From Streptomyces cyaneogriseus subsp. noncyanogenus (GTDB lineage Bacteria > Actinomycetota > Actinomycetes > Streptomycetales > Streptomycetaceae): DNA of 64,000 bases. The position numbers were made by a program, and so were the translations under genes. The notes under the pieces are model-generated. The model was not told where the DNA came from. It saw only the letters and a list, made by a program, of their open reading frames with translations, and ran no database searches. Below, piece by piece: positions 18,555-25,861 of this stretch (position 1 is its first letter; each line of letters starts with the position of its first letter). The stretch covers positions 3,224,001 to 3,288,000 of the forward strand of contig NZ_CP010849.1 of the NCBI RefSeq assembly GCF_000931445.1. The letters are read 5' to 3'.

Positions 18555-20066
18555 TTGCCCACGCCGCCCCGCTCTCCCTCCCTCAGGGTCCCGGCCTCAC
18601 CCGCGCCGGGCGGGCCGCCGCCCCCGCGCCGCCCGCGCCCCTCCGGCCGGGCCGCGCCCGGGCCCGCCGCCGGGCGGAGGCGGCCGCGCTGGGTGCTGCG
18701 GGTGGTGACCACCTTGTCGGTGGTGGTCCTCGCCTCGGCCGGCATCGGGCACACGGTGCTCAGCGACCTGGACGCGGACCTCGCCCGGGTCGACGCCTTC
18801 AAGGACATGAAGAACCGGCCCCGGGCCGGGCACGGCATGAACGTCCTGCTGGTCGGCACCGACGGCCGCGACCGGATCACCGCGCAGGAGCGGCGCCGGT
18901 ACCGGCTGGGCGGCGAGCCCTGCCACTGCACCGACACGATCATGATCGTGCACATCTCGGCGGACCGGGAGCGGGCCAGCGTGGTCAGCCTGCCCCGCGA
19001 CTCGTACGCCGTGACCCCCGCGTACACCGACGCCGCCACCGGCAAGCGGCAGGGCGGCCGGCCGCTCCGGCTGAACGCGGCCTACGCGGAGGGCGGCCCG
19101 CAGCTCACCGTCCGCACCGTGGAGGCCATGACCCGCGTGAAGATCGACCACTATCTGGAGATCGACTTCACCAGCTTCATGAAGACCGTCGACGTCCTCG
19201 GCGGCGTGCGGGTCTGCACCCCCCGGCCGCTGAAGGACGGCTACACCGGCCTGGACCTGCCGGCCGGCACGCACACCCTGTCCGGCGGGCAGGCCCTCCA
19301 GTACGTCCGCGCGCGGCACCTCGACGGCGCCTCCGACCTGGGCCGGATGCAGCGCCAGCAGCAGTTCCTCGCCGCCCTCATCGACCGGGCGACCTCCTCG
19401 GGCATCCTGCTGAACCCGCTCAAGTTCCGGGACATGACCCGGGCCGTGCTGGGCTCGGTCCGCGCCGACAAGGGCTTCGGCACCGACGAGCTGCTGGCGC
19501 TGGGCCGGGCCATGCGGAACTTCTCCCCCTCCTCGTCGGAGTTCGCGACGGTGCCCATCGAACAGATGGGATACGCCGTCAAGGGCGTCGGCTCGACCCT
19601 GAAGTGGGACGCGGCCAAGGCCGAGCGGCTCTTCCGGGCGCTGCGCGAGGACAAGCCGCTCGCCGCCCACCGGCCGCGCGGCGGACCGGTGCCGGACGTG
19701 CCGGTGGAGCCGCGGCACATCCGCGTCCAGGTGGAGAACGGCACGCACACGGTCGGACTGGGGCGGCGCGTGGACGCGGCGCTGGCGGCGGCCGGCTTCG
19801 GCACCACCGGGGCGCCGGTGAACGCCGCGGACCGCTCCGTACGGCGGACCGTCATCGCCTACGACCCCCGCTGGGACCGCTCCGCGAGGTCGCTCGCGGC
19901 GGCGCTGCCGGGCAGCGAGCTGCGGCCGGTCGCGGGGCTCGGGCCCACCCTCAAGGTGATCGCGGGCACCGATTTCACCGGGGTCCGCGAGGTCCGCGCC
20001 GAGCAGCCGGTCCGACAGCCGGGCGGCGTGGTGCACGGCGACGAGGTGGTCTGCGGGAAGCCGTGA
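18555..20066 (+). CDS. LCP family glycopolymer transferase 5 (TTG start)
   Basis: The start is placed at the rare TTG at 18555 because GGAGG (18543-18547) is ideally spaced; earlier in-frame GTG codons lack a site. This gives 503 residues. A Pro/Arg-rich tail is followed by a membrane segment (about 55-75), then the LCP domain: NVLLVGTDGRDRITAQ, SLPRDSYAVTP, YVRARHLDG. It has an unusual CHCTD in the nucleophile region instead of the HADT of LCP 2/3. A LytR_C domain (IRVQVENGTHTVG) precedes a tail with near-terminal Cys (VVCGKP). It is divergent from the glycosyltransferase, so both could share control from the 138-base gap. Confidence 0.88.
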   Translation: MPTPPRSPSLRVPASPAPGGPPPPRRPRPSGRAAPGPAAGRRRPRWVLRVVTTLSVVVLASAGIGHTVLSDLDADLARVDAFKDMKNRPRAGHGMNVLLVGTDGRDRITAQERRRYRLGGEPCHCTDTIMIVHISADRERASVVSLPRDSYAVTPAYTDAATGKRQGGRPLRLNAAYAEGGPQLTVRTVEAMTRVKIDHYLEIDFTSFMKTVDVLGGVRVCTPRPLKDGYTGLDLPAGTHTLSGGQALQYVRARHLDGASDLGRMQRQQQFLAALIDRATSSGILLNPLKFRDMTRAVLGSVRADKGFGTDELLALGRAMRNFSPSSSEFATVPIEQMGYAVKGVGSTLKWDAAKAERLFRALREDKPLAAHRPRGGPVPDVPVEPRHIRVQVENGTHTVGLGRRVDAALAAAGFGTTGAPVNAADRSVRRTVIAYDPRWDRSARSLAAALPGSELRPVAGLGPTLKVIAGTDFTGVREVRAEQPVRQPGGVVHGDEVVCGKP

Positions 20067-20202
20067 CCGCGGGGCGGGGACCCGGGCCCCCGCCCGGTGG
20101 CCGTGTCCCCTGCGCACCGCGGCGGGAGCCGGAACGGCCCCCGCATGGCCGAGCCGCTCCCCGTCCCCCGTGGCGGGCGGGGCCCGGTGGGCGTACGACA
20201 AA

Positions 20203-20229
20203 GGGGCGGGCCGGTTCGCGGCCCGCCCC
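20203..20229 (+). terminator. GC hairpin upstream of the Cys-rich gene
   Basis: GGGGCGGGCC, 7 bases, GGCCCGCCCC: 10-bp perfect stem. It is 137 bases after LCP 5 and 34 bases before the next start codon, so it may end LCP 5 transcripts or act as an attenuator for the Cys-rich gene. Confidence 0.6.
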
Positions 20230-20263
20230 GCGGCGTACGCCCGCCCGTCCCGAGGAGGACCCC

Positions 20264-20626
20264 ATGGAGCAGCCCGCCACCACGACCGCGATGAGCAAGG
20301 AGATGCAGGACTGCGTCGAGGCGTGCATGTCCTGCCACGCCCTGTGCGAGGAGACCATGAGCTCGTGTCTGCAGATGGGCGGTCAGGCCCAGATGCAGAT
20401 CATGCGCGCGCTGATGGACTGCTCGGAGATGACCCGGCTGTGCGCCGACATGATGATGCGCCGCTCGCCGATGGCGGCCGAGATGTGCGCCCTGTGCGCT
20501 CGCGCCTGCGAGATGTGCGCCGAGGCGTGTATGGCGATGCCGGACGATCCGCAGATGAGGCGCTGCGCCGAGGCGTGCCGCCGCTGCGCCGCGACCTGCC
20601 GGGCCATGGCGGGCGCCACGATGTGA
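20264..20626 (+). CDS. Cys-rich four-helix-bundle metal-binding protein (DUF326)
   Basis: 120 residues, 16 of them Cys, arranged as repeated CxxxC/CxxC patterns on helices (CVEACMSCHALC, CALCARACEMCAEAC, CAEACRRCAATC). This is the DUF326 / Csp-like copper-storage fold, in which Cys residues line a four-helix core and bind Cu(I). Met content is also high. There is no export signal, so it is probably a cytosolic store or buffer. GAGGAGG ends 8 bases before the ATG. No copper-responsive CsoR-type operator is obvious. It sits alone between two hairpins. Confidence 0.85.
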   Translation: MEQPATTTAMSKEMQDCVEACMSCHALCEETMSSCLQMGGQAQMQIMRALMDCSEMTRLCADMMMRRSPMAAEMCALCARACEMCAEACMAMPDDPQMRRCAEACRRCAATCRAMAGATM

Positions 20627-20643
20627 CCCGCCCGGCGACGGCC

Positions 20644-20669
20644 GAGGGCACCCCGCTCGGGGTGCCCTC
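20644..20669. terminator. Bidirectional hairpin terminator
   Basis: GAGGGCACCCC, GCTC, GGGGTGCCCTC: 11-bp perfect stem with a 4-base loop between convergent genes. Confidence 0.85.
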
Positions 20670-20691
20670 ACCGTGCCCGGGGTTCACCGGG

Positions 20692-21987
20692 TCAGTTGCC
20701 GGAGACGGTCACCGTCTCGTCGTTCTTCAGCTGCTCCACGAGCTGCTTCACCTTGGCGGTGTCCCACTGGAGGTTGCCGTTGCCGGCGCTGCCCGCGATC
20801 GGCATGTTCATGGACTTTCCGTCGCCGCCGCTGACGCCCTTCATCGCCCAGAACATGTCGGCCAGGTCGAACAGGCCCATGTCCTTGTCGACGATCAGCG
20901 AGTCCAGGCCGGCGCCCATGGTCGGGTACAGCGTGAACGGGTTGAGCACCGTGGACGGGGTGGCCACCTGGCCGGCCAGGGCCGACAGGAACTTCTGCTG
21001 GTTCTTGGTCCGGTCCAGGTCGGAGCCGGCCAGCGCGTAGCGGGTGCGGACGAAGGCGAGGGCCTCCTCGCCGTTCAGGGTCTGCTTGCCCTTCTCGAAG
21101 TCGGCGCCGGACTTGGTGTCCTTGATGTCCTGCGGGATGTCCATCTCGACCCCGCCGACCGCGTCCACGATGTTGGCGAAGCCGGCGAAGCCGATCTCGA
21201 CGTAGTGGTCGATGCGCAGGCCGGTGTTGTGCTCCACGGTGCGCACCAGCAGCTCGGGGCCGTCCTCGGCGTAGGCGGCGTTCAGCTTCACGTGCCGGCC
21301 GGTGGCCTCGTACCGCTTGCCGGACTCCGAGCCCACGAAGCTCGGGATCTCCACGTCCGAGTCACGGGGCAGGGAGATCAGCGTGGAGCCGTTGCCGCCG
21401 GTGTGCAGGATCATCATCGAGTCCGTGCGCTTGCCCTCGGCGGACCCGGTGTGCAGCTTCTTCTTCTCCTCGTCCGACATGCCCTCGCGGCTGTCGGAGC
21501 CGACGATGAGGTAGTTGGTGCCCTCGCCCGCCTCCGGGCGGTCGATGACCTTCGCCAGGTCGACCTCGCGGTTGAGCTTGGAGTCGGCCCAGAAGTAGGT
21601 GCCGACCGCCGTCACCACCAGCACGGTCGCGACGGTGATCGCGGTCACCTTGATACGGCGCCGCCAGTCGGGCGCGGAGCGCGGGCCGCGCGGCCCACCG
21701 CCGCCGGGGCCCCGGCCGCCGGGGGTGCCGTAGACCTGGCCGGTGTTGTAGCCGCTGTCGTAGCCGCCCGGGTCGCCGTAGCCGTCGTGACCGCGGCCGT
21801 CGACGTACGACGGCTGCTGCGGCACCCGGCCGTCCTGGGGCCCGGCCGCCGGGCCCGCGCCGCGCGGCCCGGCCGGGCCGCGGCGGATCTGCCGCATGAC
21901 GCGCGCGCCCTCGGGCTGCGCGCTCGCGCTGCCGCGTCCGTGTCTGCCGCGGTTGTCGTCGGACCATCCCTCGGGCCAATCATTCAT
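20692..21987 (-). CDS. LCP family glycopolymer transferase 6
   Basis: 431 residues from the ATG at 21985-21987. A long Gly/Tyr/Pro-rich cytoplasmic region with GYGDPGGYDSGYNTG-type repeats is followed by a membrane segment (about 110-132). The LCP domain has NYLIVGSDSREGMSDEE, SLPRDSDVEIP and FVRTRYALAGSDLDR. There is no LytR_C domain and, unlike LCP 1-5, no Cys near the C-terminus. It lies on the opposite strand at the cluster end, divergent from the thioesterase gene. The sequence is the most divergent of the six, so it probably serves a different polymer or acceptor. Confidence 0.9.
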   Translation of the reverse strand: MNDWPEGWSDDNRGRHGRGSASAQPEGARVMRQIRRGPAGPRGAGPAAGPQDGRVPQQPSYVDGRGHDGYGDPGGYDSGYNTGQVYGTPGGRGPGGGGPRGPRSAPDWRRRIKVTAITVATVLVVTAVGTYFWADSKLNREVDLAKVIDRPEAGEGTNYLIVGSDSREGMSDEEKKKLHTGSAEGKRTDSMMILHTGGNGSTLISLPRDSDVEIPSFVGSESGKRYEATGRHVKLNAAYAEDGPELLVRTVEHNTGLRIDHYVEIGFAGFANIVDAVGGVEMDIPQDIKDTKSGADFEKGKQTLNGEEALAFVRTRYALAGSDLDRTKNQQKFLSALAGQVATPSTVLNPFTLYPTMGAGLDSLIVDKDMGLFDLADMFWAMKGVSGGDGKSMNMPIAGSAGNGNLQWDTAKVKQLVEQLKNDETVTVSGN

Positions 21988-22105
21988 GGCCCCCAGTGTG
22001 CAGGTCCCGGCTGTGCCGCATACAGGGGTCGTCGGAAAACAGGGGCGGCGCTGTTGCGAAGCTGACACAAAATACGCCGTCGCCGCCCCGCTTAAGGTGG
22101 AGGTC

Positions 22106-22672
22106 ATGACAGACCAGGCACACCACGCCTCCGCCGCCGAGGCCCAGGCCCCGGAGATCCCGGGCAAGCCGACCTCGGCGTCCCGCACCACCCTGAGCCA
22201 CATCATGACCCACAACGACACCAACCTGCTGGGCACGGTGCACGGTGGTGTCATCATGAAACTGGTCGACGACGCGGCGGGCGCCGTCGCCGGCCGCCAC
22301 TCCGGCGGTCCGGCCGTCACCGCCTCCATGGACGAGATGGCCTTTTTGGAGCCGGTCCGCGTCGGTGACCTCGTCCATGTGAAGGCCCAGGTCAACTGGA
22401 CCGGCCGGACCTCGATGGAGGTCGGCGTGCGAGTTCTGGCCGAGCGCTGGAACGAGTCCGCCCCGCCCACCCAGGTGGGCTCGGCCTACCTCGTCTTCGC
22501 CGCCGTGGACGCCGACGGCAAGCCGCGCCGCGTGCCGCCGGTGATCCCGGAGACCGAGCAGGACAAGCGCCGCTACCAGGAGGCCCAGATCCGCCGCACC
22601 CACCGCCTCGCCCGCCGCCGCGCGATCATGGAGCTGCGGGAGAAGCGGGCGGCGGAGGGCTTCCCGGACTGA
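22106..22672 (+). CDS. Acyl-CoA thioesterase (hotdog fold)
   Basis: 188 residues from the ATG at 22106, with GGTGGAGG just upstream. The hotdog motif TNLLGTVHGGVIMKLVDDAAGAVA (residues 41-64) carries the catalytic Asp/Asn set of the acyl-CoA hydrolase (YciA/ACOT) family. AQVNWTGRTSMEVGVRV is the second conserved strand. It should hydrolyse medium or long acyl-CoA in the cytosol. The C-terminal 25 residues are a basic helix. Its 3' end overlaps the tail of the convergent ATPase remnant by 47 bases. Confidence 0.88.
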   Translation: MTDQAHHASAAEAQAPEIPGKPTSASRTTLSHIMTHNDTNLLGTVHGGVIMKLVDDAAGAVAGRHSGGPAVTASMDEMAFLEPVRVGDLVHVKAQVNWTGRTSMEVGVRVLAERWNESAPPTQVGSAYLVFAAVDADGKPRRVPPVIPETEQDKRRYQEAQIRRTHRLARRRAIMELREKRAAEGFPD

Positions 22673-22991
22673 CCCCCGGGTCCGGCCGGGAGCCGGGGCT
22701 CCCCGTCTCGAACCAGAGCAGCTTCCCCGCCCCGCGCCCCGGGAGGCCGTCGTCCTCACCGTCGCCGAGCGACCAGGCGCCCCACGCGTCGGCGTACTCC
22801 TGTACGAGGTGCAGCCCGCGTCCGCAGACCGCGCCGGGCGGAGCGGGAGCGGTGCGGTCGCCGGGCGGCCCGGCGAAGGGCGCGGGGATGCGCGGGTCGC
22901 CGTCCCACACCCCGACGCGCAGCCGCCCGTCGCCCAGCGCGGTGAGCCGCAGCGAGCACGGCCCGCCGGTGTGCCGGTAGGCGTTGGTGAC
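22626..22991 (-). pseudogene. Truncated anti-sigma-type ATP-binding protein
   Basis: The frame encodes only the C-terminal half of an RsbW/SpoIIE-associated ATPase. It begins abruptly within the N-box (VTNAYRHTGGP, normally preceded by EL) and continues through the G-box-like GRGLHLVQEYADAWG to GKLLWFE. The N-terminal half, including its start, is missing. The homology stops at about 22992, exactly where the XRE remnant on the other strand begins. In Streptomyces, such small ATPases commonly neighbour XRE/DUF397 genes (whiJ/abaA-like loci), which fits the next genes. Not expected to be functional. Confidence 0.75.
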
Positions 22992-23418
22992 GTACGAAAT
23001 CGAGCACCGCCTCGCCCATCGCATCAGACGCCAGGGCATCCTCCACCGGGACACTCCGCCTCCGTACTCGGCGATCATCCACGAGTCGGCTCTCCGCATG
23101 GGCTTCGGCGGCCCCGATGTCGCGCGCGACCAGCTCGGGCACCTGCTGGACATGAGCGAACTGCCGCACGTCACCGTCCGGGTCATCCCCTTCGGGGCGG
23201 AGCGCTACCCCAGCACGGGGCAGTCCTTCGACTACATCAAGGGGGCTGTGCCCCAACTCGACACCGTGCAGTTGGACACCCACCACGGCGGCTGCGGTGT
23301 CCTCGACACGGAGGCACAGTTGAGCAAGTACCGTGCCGTGCTGGACCACATGGAGTCCTGCGCACTCGACACCGACGCGTCACGCGACTTCATTCGGAAA
23401 CTCATGCGGGACATGTGA
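22992..23418 (+). pseudogene. Truncated XRE regulator: DUF5753 domain without HTH
   Basis: The conceptual protein from about 22992 reads straight into the middle of a DUF5753 domain (EIEHRLAHRIRRQGILHRD) and continues to an intact C-terminus (SRDFIRKLMRDM). The normal N-terminal helix-turn-helix and first part of DUF5753 are absent; compare the full-length relative at 24425-25255. A GTG at 22984-22986 could start translation but belongs to the ATPase remnant. The free DUF5753 fragment could still be made, but DNA binding is lost. The DUF397 gene follows 12 bases later. Confidence 0.75.
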
Positions 23419-23430
23419 GAGAGGCCGATC

Positions 23431-23637
23431 GTGCAGACCCTTCAGTGGCGGAAGTCCACCTACAGCGGCGACAGTTCGAACTGCGTCGAGATAGCCACCA
23501 CCCCGACCACGATCCTGGTCCGCGACTCCAAGAACCCGGCCGGCCCTCGACTCGCCTTCCTCCCGGCCACCTGGGTGGTCTTCACCTCCTCCGTGGCGGA
23601 GACCCGACCTCGCTCAAGGGGAGAAAGTTTCCAGTAG
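23431..23637 (+). CDS. Small DUF397 protein
   Basis: 68 residues from a GTG. It matches the DUF397 pattern: WRKSTYSGDSSNCVEIA, VRDSKNPAGPRLAFLPATW. These small proteins are found next to XRE/DUF5753 regulators across actinomycetes and are reported to act as their partners, sometimes in a toxin-antitoxin-like way. The tail after AFLPATWVVF runs on longer than usual (TSSVAETRPRSRGESFQ), suggesting that the end has been altered. It follows the broken regulator, so the pair is probably defunct or orphaned. Confidence 0.75.
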   Translation: MQTLQWRKSTYSGDSSNCVEIATTPTTILVRDSKNPAGPRLAFLPATWVVFTSSVAETRPRSRGESFQ

Positions 23638-23719
23638 TGGAAACCGCGGGTTCTTGCGGGGAACCCAGCGCAGTCGGGACGATCGGTCGTGACAGCACCC
23701 ATGGCAGGAGGAGTGCGCA

Positions 23720-23914
23720 GTGGTGAAACTGACACGGCTGGTAGGTGAATGTGAGGACGGCGAGTGCCCGACTCTGTACGCCACCGACCGCGGGACCCTC
23801 GTCGTGCAGGGAAGTCTCCTTACCGATCACCCCAGCAAGGTTCCGGCGCATGAAGCCCTCGTCGAAATTCCCATCGAACTGATTCGAAAGGCTGTCCGTG
23901 GCGACTTCATCTAG
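23720..23914 (+). CDS. Conserved 64-residue protein of XRE/DUF6879 loci
   Basis: 64 residues from a GTG with GGAGGAG seven bases upstream. No enzyme motif; the sequence (VGECEDGECPTLYATDRGTLVVQG) resembles small proteins that precede DUF6879 genes in Streptomyces. Two Cys four residues apart could bind metal. Its last 17 bases overlap the DUF6879 start, so translation of the two is coupled. GC is lower than in the flanking core genes. Function unknown; a role with the downstream regulator is inferred only from position. Confidence 0.7.
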   Translation: MVKLTRLVGECEDGECPTLYATDRGTLVVQGSLLTDHPSKVPAHEALVEIPIELIRKAVRGDFI

Positions 23915-24428
23915 CCTGTCCCTCGGCGAGTGGTTCACCGCGTTCGAGCGGGAAGCCTTCCGGCTGGAGACACTGGACGACTACGGCCAGTCCGGCGGGG
24001 TCGATGCCTACCACGCCTTCCTTGCGGGAGAAGAGCAGCCGGAGTCGTACAAGAAGGCCGCATGGCTGACGACGGTGGGAACCGCCGTCAAGGCCGGGAA
24101 ACGCGTGTACCGCGTGCACATCCTGTCCCGCCCCCTGACCGACTACCTTCGGTTCGAACTGTCCTGGGGGTATCGCCGGAACATGACCGTAGGCGAAGAG
24201 TTCTTCATCCTCGACATCACTGACCAGCCGAATCCGATCCCTCAGGCACCCGATTTCTGGATGTTCGACGACCGAGTGACAGGAGTGATGTCGTACGACG
24301 AGTCCGGGAAGTACCTCGGGAGCGAGTTCTTGAGCGAAGACCGGGCGGCCGAGTTCCGCGCGTACCGGGAAACGGCACTCGCGCACGCCGTGCCGTTCAG
24401 TGATTGGTGGGCACGGCACGGGGAGTGA
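23898..24428 (+). CDS. DUF6879 family protein
   Basis: 176 residues from a GTG. Family-typical features are the N-terminal FTAFEREAFRLETLDDY and the C-terminal FRAYRETALAHAVPFSDWW. The middle contains aromatic-rich strands (LRFELSWGYRRN, FWMFDDRV) and there are no membrane segments. Its biochemical role is unknown. It overlaps the upstream 64-residue gene and shares a GTGA with the XRE gene after it, so the three are one operon. Similar protein sets are scattered over Streptomyces genomes in variable positions. Confidence 0.8.
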   Translation: MATSSSLSLGEWFTAFEREAFRLETLDDYGQSGGVDAYHAFLAGEEQPESYKKAAWLTTVGTAVKAGKRVYRVHILSRPLTDYLRFELSWGYRRNMTVGEEFFILDITDQPNPIPQAPDFWMFDDRVTGVMSYDESGKYLGSEFLSEDRAAEFRAYRETALAHAVPFSDWWARHGE

Positions 24429-25255
24429 ACAGAGCCGAGCTCGGGTCAGCGCTGCGGGCGCTGCGGCAGGCATCCGGAAAGGAAGCCAAGACCGTCGCCC
24501 GCAGTGCTGCCATGTCCGCTTCGAAGCTGTCCAAGATCGAGAACGGCAGTGTCATGCCGAGTGTCGTGGACGTGGAGCACATCCTCACCGCCTTGGGAGT
24601 TTCCGAGAACATCAAGGCCGAGTACATGTCAGCTGCTCGGGCAGCGGCCACAGAGGCGACGGCTTGGCGCCTGTACCGTCGGCTCGGATATCACCGGAAA
24701 CAGCAGCACATCCAGGCGATCGAAGCCCGCACAAAACTGCTGCGCCTCTTCCAGCCTTCCCTTGTCCCGGGTTTGCTGCAGACACCCGAATATATACATG
24801 CAGTACTCAGCCGGAAACAACTCGGCGAGGAGCAACTCGCGCGCGCCGTGGGGGCAAGGCTGTCGCGCCAGCGGATTCTCTACGAACCCGGACGGCAGTT
24901 GCGTTTCATCGTGACGGAACAAGTGCTGCGGTGGAGAATCATGCCGTCTCTGATGATGGCCGGCCAGCTCGACAAGCTCATCGCTGCTTCTCGGCTGCCG
25001 AGCGTCGATCTCCGCATCGTTCCCTTGTCGGCGCGACAGACGGACTTCGCCGGCCACTCCTTCTCGATCAAGGATGATCGCATGGTGACGGTGGAAACGG
25101 TTCACGCAGAACTGACCGTGACCGATCCGCGCGATGTAGCTCTATATATCGACAAATTCACCGGATTCGAGCGCGTGGCACTTTCCGGAGATTCCATGCG
25201 ATTCATGATCGAGAATATCCGGGAAGAATTCTTGCGGGAACAGGAAACAGGCTAG
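24425..25255 (+). CDS. XRE family regulator with DUF5753 domain
   Basis: 276 residues from the GTG at 24425, which overlaps the DUF6879 stop; a GTG at 24404 has no ribosome site. Residues 1-65 are an XRE helix-turn-helix (GSALRALRQASGKEAKTVA, ASKLSKIENGSVMPS). The rest is DUF5753 (LVPGLLQTPEYIHAVL, LRRQ-like region, HSFSIKDDRMVTVETVH). This is the intact form of the fragment at 22992. It probably represses its own operon and is regulated by the small partner proteins. Low-GC patches such as TATATATCGAC (25142-25152) mark recent acquisition. Confidence 0.85.
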   Translation: MNRAELGSALRALRQASGKEAKTVARSAAMSASKLSKIENGSVMPSVVDVEHILTALGVSENIKAEYMSAARAAATEATAWRLYRRLGYHRKQQHIQAIEARTKLLRLFQPSLVPGLLQTPEYIHAVLSRKQLGEEQLARAVGARLSRQRILYEPGRQLRFIVTEQVLRWRIMPSLMMAGQLDKLIAASRLPSVDLRIVPLSARQTDFAGHSFSIKDDRMVTVETVHAELTVTDPRDVALYIDKFTGFERVALSGDSMRFMIENIREEFLREQETG

Positions 25256-25287
25256 AGCAGCATTCGCAACCTGTCGAATATGGTCTC

Positions 25288-25473
25288 GTGGAAAGCGAAG
25301 AGAGAACATGTCCGGCAGTCCTGCCTCGCGAACCTTCCCCCCAGCCCGGCTGCCCTGACTGCCTGTCGCTGTCGGTGACCCGGCAGAACGCCCGGTCCAA
25401 GGGCGACTACAGCGCTGTATCCGACGCGAACGTGGAACTGCGTCGTCACCACACTGAGGCGCACGCCTCATGA
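25288..25473 (+). CDS. Small Cys-containing protein after XRE regulator
   Basis: 61 residues from a GTG. CPDCLSLSVTRQNARSKGD followed by ELRRHH resembles short proteins (CxxC then a helical LLRRH end) found beside Scr1-type XRE genes in Streptomyces. The ribosome site is poor, so the start is uncertain. Function unknown. Confidence 0.45.
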   Translation: MESEERTCPAVLPREPSPQPGCPDCLSLSVTRQNARSKGDYSAVSDANVELRRHHTEAHAS

Positions 25474-25653
25474 GCAGCAGAACTGGCACGGCTCCGTTCT
25501 GCCGATCATGACCGCTTGTCCCCGTGAGAGTGCCGGAGGTGCACAGCACACGGCGGACTTCCAAGTACTGAGTTCCCTCCCCCATGAGCTCCCGCCCGGC
25601 ACGGGCGGCGGCGGTCAGTCATGGCCGTGATCAGTGAGCAGGAAGGTGCAGTG

Positions 25654-25803
25654 ATGCACAACGGAACCGACCTGTACGCGCTCGATATCAACGGGGATCG
25701 GGAGCTGATCACGGGCGACATCACCCCGTACCTGGAGTGGCAGCGCGTCGCGCTGGCCGAATCGGTGCCCTTCGAGGAGTACGCGAAGGGTCTCGACGTC
25801 TGA
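25654..25803 (+). pseudogene. C-terminal DUF6879-like remnant
   Basis: 49 residues from the ATG at 25654, preceded by GGAAGG. The end, EWQRVALAESVPFEEYAK, aligns with the DUF6879 C-terminus EFRAYRETALAHAVPFSDWW seen at 24428, but nothing of the N-terminal domain is present. It is either a remnant of a second DUF6879 gene or a naturally short relative. It closes the accessory island. Confidence 0.5.
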
Positions 25804-25807
25804 CGGC

Positions 25808-25846
25808 GAAGCCCCGGACCGGGCTGGAGAGCCGGGCCGGGGCTTC
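25808..25846. terminator. Bidirectional hairpin terminator
   Basis: GAAGCCCCGG ... CCGGGGCTTC with a further GC-rich inner stem, between the DUF6879 remnant (+) and the acyl-CoA dehydrogenase (-). Confidence 0.75.
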
Positions 25847-25861
25847 CCCTGAGCACAGGCG

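Noticed and set aside
22984..23418. Intact 144-residue gene starting at GTG 22984
   Set aside because: It starts mid-domain, and its first codons belong to the ATPase remnant on the other strand; treated as a truncated gene.
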